Source: Chara braunii
Taxonomy: Eukaryota; Streptophyta; Charophyceae; Charales; Characeae
Direction: 5' to 3'
NCBI GenBank assembly: GCA_003427395.1
Contig: BFEA01001076.1
Coordinates: 10,305-39,687, forward strand
Length of the DNA stretch: 29,383 nt
Shown: one piece after another, positions 9,660 to 17,593 of the stretch
How positions within the stretch are numbered: position 1 is the first letter of the stretch
Layout of the letters: each line of letters begins with the position of its first letter
Notes under the pieces: model-generated
Told to the model about the DNA's origin: nothing
Database searches by the model: none
What the model saw: the letters and a program-made list of their open reading frames with translations, nothing else
Made by a program: the position numbers and the translations under genes

Positions 9660-9945
9660 GCCTACCCTTCTTCCCCCGACGACAATGTACTGTCTTTTTA
9701 TCTGTATTTAGACTGAAAGGTACCCCAAATACGGCTATAATGACTGCACGTTGTGTTTGAGGGAAGGAGGTTGTCCGATAGCTTCTTCTGAATCCCATCA
9801 AGATTTCACCCTCGAGTATTTGGAGGCAAAATACAGCTATAATGACTGTACGTTGTGTTTGAGGGACTGATCTTGATCTTGATGGTTCAGGCCTGTCCTG
9901 AACCATCAAGATTTCACCCTCGAGTATTTGGAGGAGGCCTAGCGC
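9660..9945. repeat. Rearranged pieces of the palindromic MITE family, tandemly duplicated
   Basis: The motif AAATACnGCTATAATGACTG plus ACGTTGTGTTTGAGGGA occurs at 9727 and about 102 bases later. CATCAAGATTTCACCCTCGA plus GTATTTGGAGG follows each. These are the same words that form the arms of the palindromic elements at 15540, 15801 and 16049. The duplication is followed by a hairpin at 9877-9911 whose 15-bp arms (TCTTGATGGTTCAGG) are perfect and whose loop is 5 bases. Confidence 0.65.
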
Positions 9946-10109
9946 AAGCCAGAGCACTTTTTTTTCTTTTTTTTCTTTTTTTTGGCGGGAGAGGATAGCG
10001 TGTTGCTTTTTTTTTTGGAAAGGGCTGGCAAAGCGTGAGTGGGTCGAGAAGCCATTGCCAAGCTACCGACTTCACCCGAGGAGAGCGCCCGGTCATTGTA
10101 GCTGCATTT

Positions 10110-10326
10110 GGGCCAAGTTGCGGTCCAGATACAGTGTAATGACTGGGCGGCGTTCTATTTGGGTGAAGACGGTAGGCAGTTCCCAACGCCAGCATTGCCA
10201 GCTGTAACTAGCACCAGGGCTGCGCACCTGAATATAACGTACGGTCATTATATATAGCTGTATTTTGGCCACTTTTCAGTCTAGGATACTGAGGTACTGA
10301 CCGTACGTTCTGTTCGGGTGAATGCA
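10110..10326. mobile_element. Palindromic MITE copies (one half, one full)
   Basis: A half copy at about 10118-10174 ends TTGGGTGAAGACGGTAG. A fuller copy at about 10220-10326 has the left arm CTGCGCACCTGAATATAACG then TACGGTCATTATA, and the right arm TGACCGTACGTTCTGTTCGG then GTGAATGCAG. The arms are inverted and diverged. Compare the cleaner copies at 15540-15647 and 15801-15912. Confidence 0.6.
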
Positions 10327-10539
10327 GACTACCCCACCTGCAACTGAGGTTAAAGTGGACTATCACTTACAGCACCATCTGTTGGGGGACTCTGCAGACT
10401 GTTGAGGATTCTGACTCTGGATCAGTCGGCGAAAGTCTGACGCAACAATCTGTCACAGGGCCCCATTTCTTGTCCTTTTCTTCCTCTTAGGATTCTGCCT
10501 GTGGTTCACCATGTAGCTCTCTGTGACAATAGGCACCTT

Positions 10540-10580
10540 TTAGAGGTGGGGGGGGGAGGGGGAGAGGGGGAGGGGTAGTT
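10540..10580 (+). repeat. G-rich tract
   Basis: GGTGGGGGGGGGAGGGGGAG continues into AGGGGGAGGGG. There are multiple runs of four or more G with short spacers, a plausible G-quadruplex motif. Confidence 0.8.
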
Positions 10581-10725
10581 CCTTGCCATGGTTTACCTGT
10601 CCGTTTTTGGAGGGGCAGTGCGGTTGGGGTTTTGTGGCTAGGTGGCCATGCTGTGCCTCTAGTGCCAGCAGTGTGTCTGGACTCTGAAGTGTGTTTTCTG
10701 GCTGCGGTGGACCTGGTTTCATTTT

Positions 10726-10993
10726 ATGGGGGCTTTGCCGGCTTTTGTTTGATGGGGTGCAGTAAACCCATGTCTGTAGAGTCTTCCACCTGGTGTGGGT
10801 GGGTGATATAGTCTGCTTGGTTTTCGTCACAAGTGCCCAAGAGGGCAGCGTTTGGTACCCATTTCGGGGTATCAGCTGCTGGGCAGCGGTTGGCGCCGAC
10901 GTACGACTGGGATTAATGTGGTTTATCCCTCTCAGTACTGCCGGGCAGGGGACCCTGCACACGACAGAAAGTTCAGCCCCCTTATGATTTAAT
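10726..10993. repeat. ~267-bp dispersed direct repeat, copy 1
   Basis: It runs from ATGGGGGCTTTGCCGGC to CCCCCTTATGATTTAAT and has a close second copy at 11288-11553. Shared landmarks include CCATGTCTGTAGAGTCTTCC, ACCTGGTGTGGGTGGGTGAT, GGTACCCATTTCG and GGTTTATC. On the minus strand both copies keep an uninterrupted frame of more than 80 codons with shared words such as TAAQQLIPRNGYQTLP, but I recognise no domain. Confidence 0.85.
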
Positions 10994-11191
10994 GAACACA
11001 TGTGGATCCACCGCAGCTATGCTGCGGCCGTGGAGGGAGAGCAAAGGTGGAGGCGGGGGGGCGGCAAATGGGAGAAGATAAGGAGGAGAAGAAGGGAAAG
11101 CGGTGGACAATTCAAAATGCAGAGGGCGAGTTGAGTCAGAACGAATGCATGGAGAAAATCACAACCGTGAAGAGGACATGATGGGAATGAA

Positions 11192-11236
11192 GATGATGAT
11201 GATGATGATGATGATGATGACGACGACGACGACGAC

Positions 11237-11285
<49 letters not shown>
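11192..11285 (+). repeat. (GAT)n-(GAC)n microsatellite
   Basis: GAT repeats, then a block of about six GAC, then GAT repeats again, directly abutting the second copy of the 267-bp repeat. Confidence 0.95.
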
Positions 11286-11287
<2 letters not shown>

Positions 11288-11553
11288 ATGGGGGCTTTGC
11301 CGGCTTTTGTTTAATGGGTAGTAAACCCATGTCTGTAGAGTCTTCCACCTGGTGTGGGTGGGTGATATAGTCTGCTTGATTTTCGTCATAAGTGCCCGAG
11401 AGGGCAGTGTTTGGTACCCATTTCGAGGTATCAGCTGTTGGGCAGCAGTTGGTGCCAAAGTACGATGGGAATTAAGGTGGTTTATCACTCTAAGTGCTGC
11501 CTGGCAGGGGACGCTGCACACGGCAGACACTTCAGCCCCCTTATGATTTAATT
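11288..11553. repeat. ~267-bp dispersed direct repeat, copy 2
   Basis: This is the second copy of 10726-10993, in the same orientation, 562 bases downstream. Substitutions are scattered along the length. There is no TG...CA terminus, primer-binding site or polypurine tract to support reading the pair as LTRs of a miniature retrotransposon. Confidence 0.85.
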
Positions 11554-11707
11554 AAAGTTCAATGAAACAGCCTTCCGCAGCCCCTCCCAGTTTTCTTATC
11601 CTTTTCTCCCTTTCCACGTAGAGTTCACAGGGCAGTTTTCATGTGAAGTACAGGAGAAAAGAATTGATAGGTATCAGGAAAAGAAAAAGAGGCCATTATA
11701 AAAATGC

Positions 11708-11889
11708 ACAGCTCTTACCGACTGGCCTAGCTCCGTCGCGTAACGTCTATCAATTGCTCAAACACAGACCTGAGTTCGAATTCCAATGGAATCAGATAAG
11801 TTCAAAAAAAATACCTCCGAATTTAGCTGGGGCCGGTCAGTCCAAAGACGATATCTCAAGGCCAATCGCCCTTTTTTGTTTTCTTGTTT
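11708..11889 (+). mobile_element. tRNA-derived SINE, + copy
   Basis: The degenerate box A region GGCCTAGCTCCGTCGCGTAA is followed by ACACAGACCTGAGTTCGAAT (box B GAGTTCGAAT). The shared body follows: GGGGCCGGTCAGTCCAAAGA, CGATATCTCAAGGCCAATCG and CCCTTTTTTG. The order and spacing agree with the copies at 8229-8367 (minus) and 16336-16484. The 3' end is a T-run, not an A-tail. Confidence 0.7.
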
Positions 11890-12450
11890 TATTTTCAAGC
11901 ACGGTTCCCCTGGTCTTTGTTCATCTGCGCTTGCCACAGCCCTCCGTTTGGTGTCGTTTTCCCCCTTTCTGCCTGCGGCTCACCGGGCAGTTTTATTTGA
12001 AGTAAGAGGGAAAATAACTGACAGGAAAAGAAAGAAAAAGGTAATGATTACAAAGTATAGTAAAAGGCAAGGTGCCGCAAAGAACTGACCGGAAAAGAAA
12101 GGTAATTAATAATTATGAAAAAAATGCAAGGTGCCCCACATCTTTGTGCATCCGTCCAGTTGACGTGCACTTGTACTGTGTAAAGGGGGGCACTACTGCG
12201 TAAATCACCCTTTTTTTTTTTCTTTTTTTTTTTTTTCCTGCTTAGATGAAGTTAATCGCCCCTTTTGCTTATTTTTTTTTTCACCGCTTAAATCACCCTG
12301 ACCGATCTGGAAACATGTGCTCGGCAAACAGGTACAGCCTATGGGAATGCCATCAGCAGTATGATTGGCATCATCTCTGAGTCTACCGACAAGAGTTTCA
12401 TGTGGCTGAATTGGCTGTGGTTCAGTCCAGAGGTTGATGTCCATTCTGTC
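11890..12450. other. Non-coding, T-rich runs and dispersed repeat copy
   Basis: It holds a copy of the ACAGCCC...CCGGGCAGTT repeat (about 11931-12005), a purine-rich stretch and two long T/C runs near 12210-12290. No gene is recognised. Confidence 0.5.
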
Positions 12451-12454
12451 CATC

Positions 12455-12910
12455 AGTGTGCTCATTGCACACCACAAGGGGTTGGGGGTTGCGCCTACAC
12501 AGCACGGCACTGGTCTTCTTCTGCCTGTGGCGCACCACGAGGACCTCTCCCAAACGCTGCTCCAGGCGTATGCTACCAGAGCGTCCCGTACCGAGCTGTC
12601 AGCACCGGCTGTGAGTCGGATGGAATGGAGATCGTGGCAAGAAGCAGGGTGTTGCTTGCGCCAGTGGAGATGCATTGAGGTGGCCACTGTATTTCCAGCT
12701 TTGTGCATACGTTGTTGCGTGTATGCCATGCATGCGGGATCGAGTCGTCACCACCGGATGTGAGTCGGATGAGGCAGCAATCATGGTGAGAAATGGGGTA
12801 CACCTTTCACCAGAGGAGGTGCTTTGATGTGGCCGGCACTGGCCGCTGTATTTCCAACTTTTCACAACGCTGTCGCATGTAAGCCACGCAAGTGGGAAGT
12901 ACGTGCATCA
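12455..12910. repeat. Degenerate ~150-bp tandem array upstream of AXR1
   Basis: Three diverged units end in related words: CGCTGCTCCAGGCGTATGC, ACGTTGTTGCGTGTATGCC and AACGCTGTCGCATGTAAGCC. Each is followed by a GTCAnCACCGG-like segment. GTGAGTCGGATG is shared at 12611 and 12760, an offset of 149. The array ends about 220 bases before the AXR1 start codon, so it occupies the likely promoter-distal region. Confidence 0.65.
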
Positions 12911-12954
12911 TTCAGCAGGTAGCACTGTGATTCTCTGAATGCATTTGTGGTAAG

Positions 12955-13128
12955 TGTAGGGAGGAGGAAAGGAAGAAAAGGGGGGAAAGCACGTTTGCGC
13001 GAGCTGGTGGGTGCTTAGCCAAAAAAAAAGGAGGAGGAACAAAACAAAAGGGGAGAAAAAGGAAAGCGTAGAAGACAGCTTTTGGAAGAGAAGGAAGGAA
13101 CGAGGAAGGAAGTGAGGTGACCGCAAGC
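12955..13128 (+). promoter_or_regulatory. Purine-rich leader of AXR1
   Basis: This interval is strongly biased to A and G (GGGAGGAGGAAAGGAAGAAA, then GGAAGAGAAGGAAGGAACGA) and runs almost to the start codon. It is probably the 5' untranslated region and/or proximal promoter. No TATA box is evident. The promoter position is inferred only from its place before the gene. Confidence 0.4.
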
Positions 13129-14739
13129 ATGACACGGGCAGGTCCACCCCCGACAGCACATCAACCTGCAGCGAGGCAGAAATATGATCGGCAGCTGCGG
13201 ATCTGGGGGGAGCATGGGCAGGAGGCCCTCAAGACTGCACAAGTATGTCTTCTTAACTGTGGACCAACTGGCTCCGAGGCTCTCAAGAATCTTGTGCTGG
13301 GCGGCATCGGGTCCTTCACCATAGTGGATGAAGCTAGGGTGAAGCCGGCTGACCTTGGAAACAACTTCTTGGTGGATCATGAGAGCTTGGGACAATTGAG
13401 GGCTAAGTGTGTTAGTGGGCTACTGCAAGAATTGAATGAGGGTGTTGCGGCGCGATTTGTCGAAGAGTCGCCCGAGACCCTTATAGAACATGACGCGAAC
13501 TTCTTTTCTGCATTTACCTTGATCGTTGCCACGCAGATGACGGAATCATCGCTCGTAAAGTTAGATACCATATGTCGACAGCGCGGCATCATGTTGATCA
13601 CGGCACGGGCTTACGGTCTTGTCGGTTCCGTGCGAATCAGTCTCCAGGAGCACAGGGTGATAGAATCCAAGCCTGACAATCCGTTGGACGATCTACGGAT
13701 CCATCGGCCATGGGAAGAACTCAGGGAGTTTGCGAACAGTTGCGATATTGATACAGAGGACCTCCTTGTGCATCAACACATTCCGTTTGCCGTTCTGCTG
13801 GTGCGAATCGCCGATGAATGGCGTGCAGCTCACGGAGGGCGGTTACCAAAGACAGCAGCAGAGAAGGCGGAACTGAAGTCCTGGATTACTGCACGAAAGA
13901 GAGAGCCGGATGAAGAGAATTATAAGGAAGCTCTGGCATCAGCGTTTAAGGTGTGGTCTCCCCCGTCGATCGGTCCAAGCTTGCAGGCAATTTTGAACGA
14001 TGGAGCTTCGCACGTGAATTCCGCATCCCCGGATTTCTGGGTCATGGTTGCGGCACTGAAGGAGTTCATGCGGAACGAAGGCGACGGTGAGCTGCCTCTT
14101 GACGGTGCGATCCCAGACATGCACTCGTTTACCGACTTCTACATCGCCTTGCAGCAACTGTACCAGAAGAAAGCCGCGGCAGATGTGGCTGCCGTAGCCG
14201 TCCATGTTCAGCGCATTTTGAAGGAGGCCGGTCAAGTCCCCGAGTCCATCCCTTGTCCCACCATCAAGCTGTTCTGTAAGAATGCGCGGAACCTGCAGGT
14301 GATTCGGTACCGTCCTCTCGCGGAAGAGCAGTGTGCTGCTCTGGGCCAAGGGTCAGAGCTGCACAGGATGCTGGCTGCAGAAGAGAGCAGCAATGCTGTC
14401 ATATATGTTCTGCTAAGAGCGGTCGATGTCTTCGCTGCAACTTTCAATAGATATCCGGGAGTCTACGACAGCGATGTGGAGGAAGATATCGCGAGGTTGA
14501 AGGCGGTTGCTGTGGCACTTGTCAGCGAATGCGGGCTCACTGGGGCCGCCATCCCAGATGATTTGATCAGTGAGATTTGCAGATTTGGGCCCTCAGAGCT
14601 CCATGCTACAGCAGCAGTGATCGGTGGAATTGTGGCGCAGGAGGCCATCAAGCTTTTGACGAAGCAGTTCGTTCCTTTGGCTGGCACGCTAATCTACAAC
14701 GGCATGTCGTCGACAACATCGACGCTCCCATTTTCATAA
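13129..14739 (+). CDS. AXR1: NEDD8-activating enzyme E1 regulatory subunit (AXR1/APPBP1-type), intronless
   Basis: This is the regulatory half of the heterodimeric E1 that activates NEDD8/RUB. With the catalytic ECR1/UBA3 subunit it adenylates NEDD8 for transfer to cullins, and in land plants it supports SCF and auxin signalling. The sequence shows KYDRQLRIWGEHGQ near residues 18-31, then CLLNCGPTGSEALKNLVLGG at about 40-59, the degenerate ThiF-fold nucleotide loop of this subunit. DLGNNFLVD follows, then FWVMVAALKEF mid-protein, FCKNARNLQVIRYR, and a C-terminal IGGIVAQEAIKLLTKQFVPL with TLIYNGMSSTTSTL. The ATG at 13129 gives 536 residues, close to the roughly 540 I recall for plant AXR1. The frame opens 12 bases earlier at a GTG, which is an unlikely eukaryotic start. 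The family position lacks the E1 catalytic cysteine, as expected. Oddly, there is no intron, whereas land-plant AXR1 genes have many, so this may be a retrogene. Confidence 0.93.
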   Translation: MTRAGPPPTAHQPAARQKYDRQLRIWGEHGQEALKTAQVCLLNCGPTGSEALKNLVLGGIGSFTIVDEARVKPADLGNNFLVDHESLGQLRAKCVSGLLQELNEGVAARFVEESPETLIEHDANFFSAFTLIVATQMTESSLVKLDTICRQRGIMLITARAYGLVGSVRISLQEHRVIESKPDNPLDDLRIHRPWEELREFANSCDIDTEDLLVHQHIPFAVLLVRIADEWRAAHGGRLPKTAAEKAELKSWITARKREPDEENYKEALASAFKVWSPPSIGPSLQAILNDGASHVNSASPDFWVMVAALKEFMRNEGDGELPLDGAIPDMHSFTDFYIALQQLYQKKAAADVAAVAVHVQRILKEAGQVPESIPCPTIKLFCKNARNLQVIRYRPLAEEQCAALGQGSELHRMLAAEESSNAVIYVLLRAVDVFAATFNRYPGVYDSDVEEDIARLKAVAVALVSECGLTGAAIPDDLISEICRFGPSELHATAAVIGGIVAQEAIKLLTKQFVPLAGTLIYNGMSSTTSTLPFS

Positions 14740-15180
14740 TAATAACGACCATCATCGCAGGCGCAGAGTCCATACACGCCGCTTCAGATGGACTTCAGGC
14801 TCGCCACCGAGAGAGAGGAGCGCAGTTTGTATAACTTGTTGCTGAGCTGCCGAGAGCGCTTGAAAGGGTCGTTGTGCCGTAACGCACGATTTTGTCTATT
14901 CCAATGACTGGAACCTGAAGGGATGTATGGTGAGAATTTGAGGATATGGTCATGTTTCGGTAGGCGTTAACGATGCTTAGTAGAGCTTTGAATGACGGCT
15001 GATTCAGTCTTTTGCAGAGTAGAAGTTGAGTGACATGCATTTTAGGTTCTACCTTCTGAGCCATGTGCGGCGGGCTGCTATTTATTATTTAAGGTATGGT
15101 GAGCTTTTAATAATGTGTTGCTAATTTGTTATGTGTTGGCGGCCATAAAACCACAAGAAATCCAAAGCAACAATGTTTAA
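14740..15180 (+). other. AXR1: Probable AXR1 3' untranslated region
   Basis: No open frame of interest follows the TAA. The region becomes AT-richer, with AATAA-like words near 15105, and reaches an A-rich stretch at 15178-15240 (runs of A and repeated AAAC). The transcript end is not determined. The A-rich stretch might be an old poly(A) tail if AXR1 is a retrocopy. Confidence 0.35.
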
Positions 15181-15241
15181 AAAAAAAACAAACAGAAAGA
15201 CAGAAAATCTGAAAACAAACAAACAAACAAACACAACAAAA

Positions 15242-15252
15242 CACCAATCAGT
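15242..15252. repeat. Target-site duplication, left copy
   Basis: CACCAATCAGT directly precedes the U6-like sequence and is repeated exactly after its A-rich tail at 15382-15392. Confidence 0.85.
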
Positions 15253-15381
15253 GTCCTTTGGAACATCCGTTAAAATTGGAATGATACAGAGAAAGAGAAG
15301 ATTAGCAGCATGGCCTCTGCGCAAGGATGACACGCATAAATCGAGAAATGGTCCCCGCCAAAAAAAATAAGAAATAAAAAT
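15253..15381 (+). pseudogene. U6 snRNA retropseudogene with A-rich tail
   Basis: From 15253 to about 15354 the sequence follows U6 spliceosomal RNA: GTCCTTTGGAACATCC, AAAATTGGAATGATACAGAG, CTGCGCAAGGATGACACGCA, AAATCGAGAAATGGTCC. It differs from a working U6 in two places in the catalytic core. Six extra bases follow ACAGAGA (a short duplication), and three extra bases follow TTAGCA. The 3' end lacks the T-run that terminates Pol III transcription and instead carries CCGCC plus an A-rich tail. No upstream TATA/USE pair is seen. With the 11-bp flanking duplication, these are the marks of LINE-mediated retroposition of U6 RNA. Confidence 0.93.
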
Positions 15382-15392
15382 CACCAATCAGT
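15382..15392. repeat. Target-site duplication, right copy
   Basis: Exact copy of CACCAATCAGT at 15242-15252, flanking the U6 retrocopy. Confidence 0.85.
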
Positions 15393-15539
15393 ATACCAGG
15401 CAACAGCACGTATTCACAGCTCGCCTACGGTCGTGTACCCTTCATGATGACAGCAGGACCAGATCTGCCTGAAGCACGATCGTCCGTCTTCATGTGCTCT
15501 GGAAACCGGGGGGGGAATTACATATATATGTCCAGAGTA

Positions 15540-15647
15540 CTGCCTTCTTCCGCCGAATACAACGTACCGTCATTATTTATAGCTGTCTTTGGGGTATATT
15601 TCAGTCTAAATACACAGCCATAATGACCGTACGTTGGGGGAAGACGG
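15540..15647. mobile_element. Palindromic MITE copy, TA flanks
   Basis: The element folds almost end to end. The left arm CTGCCTTCTTCCGCCGAATA then CAACGTACCGTCATTAT mirrors the right arm ATAATGACCGTACGTTGG then GGGAAGACGG. TA dinucleotides flank both ends (15538-39 and 15648-49), as expected for a Tc1/mariner (Stowaway-like) insertion. It is non-coding. Confidence 0.75.
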
Positions 15648-15800
15648 TAAAGTAAAGTTCTTGCCCACAAGAGGTTGATGCTGCAACTCTGGTAGCACGA
15701 TAGGTGACGAGGTCGAGCTCCACATCTTTTGGGAAGAGGAAGAAGAGAGTGGAACCAGAAGAATGAAGGATTTGAAACTGGTAGTGGCCATCTATGACTA

Positions 15801-15912
15801 CCGTCTTCACGCGAATACAACATACCGTCATTATAGCCGTAGTTGGGGCAATTTAGAGTCTAGATACAGCAATAATGACCGTACGACGTACGTTGTATTA
15901 GGGTGAAGACGG
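15801..15912. mobile_element. Palindromic MITE copy, best preserved
   Basis: The termini CCGTCTTCACGCGAATACAA and TTGTATTAGGGTGAAGACGG are near-perfect inverted repeats, flanked by TA on both sides. The inner arms CATACCGTCATTATAG and ATAATGACCGTACG continue the stem. The right arm has a small internal duplication (GTACGACGTACG). Confidence 0.8.
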
Positions 15913-16040
15913 TAGTTGATTGAACTGAGGAAAGGCCTGACTTGGAGGTCGTGGGGGATTTGATTACAACCCCCCCCTTTCAGTTTCCATGGCAGAAGTC
16001 AAAGGCGGATAGATGTGCTCTAGGGATATAACGACAATAG

Positions 16041-16198
16041 TGAACTGTGCTGTGTTTCACCCGGATACAATGTACGGTAGTAGTGAACGGTGCTGTGTTT
16101 CACCCGGATACAATGCACGGTAATTCTTGCTGTATCTAGTCTCAAATCTGCCCCAAATACAGCTATAATGACTGTACGTTGTATTCGGGTGAACACAG
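16041..16198. mobile_element. Palindromic MITE copy with a duplicated left arm
   Basis: The right arm (TATAATGACTGTACGTTGTA, TTCGGGTGAACACAG) is flanked by TA. The left arm CTGTGTTTCACCCGGATACA is present twice, because a 43-base segment beginning TGAACnGTGCTG occurs at 16041 and at 16084. The central segment CTGCCCCAAATACAGC matches the other copies. Confidence 0.75.
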
Positions 16199-16335
16199 TA
16201 GTTGGTTCGAGGGTAAGCGCACATGAAGTCAGGGAAAGATGTGCTGATCAGAGATAAATTCAGATAATCCTTTCATTAGAAATGCAGCATCATGGGTACG
16301 AAGAGGAGAATAGAAGAAACAAAACTTGAAAAAGA

Positions 16336-16500
16336 CTTGGGAGTAGCTCAGTTGGTACACCCCTGGACTGTTGAAATACAGACTCAAGTTCGAATCTAGA
16401 TATCCTCCTATGAGGAGAATAACATCATTCTGAATTGCCCGTGGCCGGTCAGTTCAACGATGATATCTAAAGGCCGTCGCCCTTTTACGAATTAAAAAAA
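16336..16500 (+). mobile_element. tRNA-derived SINE, best preserved head
   Basis: The tRNA-like head has box A TAGCTCAGTTGGTACAC, the segment CTGTTGAAATACAGACTC, and box B AAGTTCGAATC, followed by TAGATATCCTCC. The body is CATTCTGAATTGCCCG, GGCCGGTCAGTTCAACGATG and ATATCTAAAGGCCGTCGCCC, then TTTTACGAATT and about 19 A. It is not a tRNA gene: the acceptor and anticodon stems do not pair and the body extends well past 73 bases. Confidence 0.8.
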
Positions 16501-16653
16501 AAAAAAAAAAGACTTGGGAGTAACGGCGATAGAAGAGAGGAGAAAAGAATTGAGAAAGCAACCCCAACATTTGATTTACTGGGGGAATGTAAACGATTGT
16601 CAAACGTATATAGTCAACAATAGGATGGTTTTGGGAAATGCCCCCACAGATAT

Positions 16654-16655
<2 letters not shown>

Positions 16656-16682
<27 letters not shown>
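16656..16682. repeat. Poly-T run
   Basis: About 27 T in a row, followed by AAGCC. No associated element boundary was identified. Confidence 0.9.
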
Positions 16683-16685
<3 letters not shown>

Positions 16686-16858
16686 CCTAGGATGTTGTAG
16701 AGGCCAAGGACCAGACCTGCGGTGATTGCTTGCAGCGGCAGCCAATGGTTGTTCTGACAGGATAGCCCCCCAGGCCCCCCCCTCTCCCTCCTCTTACGTC
16801 TTTAATAAACACACCTTGCAACTAACGCAGAACATTGAAAAAGCCTCAAGCGCAGTTA

Positions 16859-16981
16859 GAGCATATACTCACACTAGCACAGTCTTAAATGTATCTGAGC
16901 ATAATTTTGGCCCTACTTGGATGCATCCGACCGTAATTACATCCAGAAATAAGTAAAAAGGTCCCTAGTCTGAGTATGTCC
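16859..16981. mobile_element. 123-bp MITE (ACTCGCACTAG family) with TTA duplication
   Basis: The left end GAGCATATACTCACACTAG and right end CTAGTCTGAGTATGTCC are inverted. TTA flanks both sides (16856-58 and 16982-84). Interior words ATGTATCTGAGC and GGATGCATCCGACCG recur in the copies at 27765-27884 and 28074-28361. A 3-bp TNA duplication with GGGC-like ends suggests a PIF/Harbinger-type origin. Confidence 0.8.
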
Positions 16982-17057
16982 TTATTGGGATATACTAAAA
17001 CGTCTCAAGCACAGTTATTGGGCACCCACCCGGCCAAATGGTTCGGCAGGTGCAGCT

Positions 17058-17072
17058 TTTTTTTTTTTTTTT

Positions 17073-17125
<53 letters not shown>

Positions 17126-17180
17126 TCTTATACACATCTAGATGTGTATAAGAGACAGACCATTCGTCATCACCATTTGC

Positions 17181-17233
<53 letters not shown>

Positions 17234-17395
17234 CCACCATCACCATCACCATTCTCATCCCCATCCCCATCCCCATCCCCATCCCCATCCCCATCATCCC
17301 CATCATCATCATCATCACGGTGACCATCCCCATCCCCATCGCCATTCCCATCCCCATCCCCATCCCCATCCCCATCCCCATCNTTTTTTTTTTTT

Positions 17396-17455
<60 letters not shown>
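17058..17455. other. Assembly artefact: mate-pair adapter, misplaced copy, N and duplicated T/TG run
   Basis: A T-run plus GTCTG(TG)n runs to 17120. Bases 17121-17158 are two Nextera mosaic ends back to back (CTGTCTCTTATACACATCT and its complement). Bases 17159-17382 repeat 6727-6950 with identical microsatellite lengths. An N follows at 17383, then T-run plus GTCTG(TG)n again. The genuine locus is probably a single T-run/(TG)n tract joined to TTTTAATGTATAACTTTTC. Confidence 0.95.
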
Positions 17456-17593
17456 AATGTATAACTTTTCAGTGCAGTAGGTAACTGTGCGCAGGCTGAA
17501 TCTGGACGTGTGTGTGTGTGATAGTTCATTGCTATTATTGTATTTTGTTCCCTCCTTACGTACACCTTTCATAAGCCTTTCCAAGCACCTGTT

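Noticed and set aside
10726-11553. Miniature LTR retrotransposon (TRIM) with the 267-bp repeats as LTRs
   Set aside because: There are no TG...CA ends, no primer-binding site or polypurine tract, and no flanking duplication was found.
14577-14834. Second gene overlapping the AXR1 3' end in another frame
   Set aside because: It is a shadow of the AXR1 coding sequence running into the 3' region, with no independent support.
16336-16410. A functional tRNA gene
   Set aside because: Boxes A and B are present but the cloverleaf stems do not pair, and the same body sequence follows in other copies, so it is the head of a SINE.
17142-17480. Poly-His reading frame with TG-derived tail at the adapter site
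   Set aside because: It is built from the adapter, the misplaced ATC copy and an N. It is not biological.
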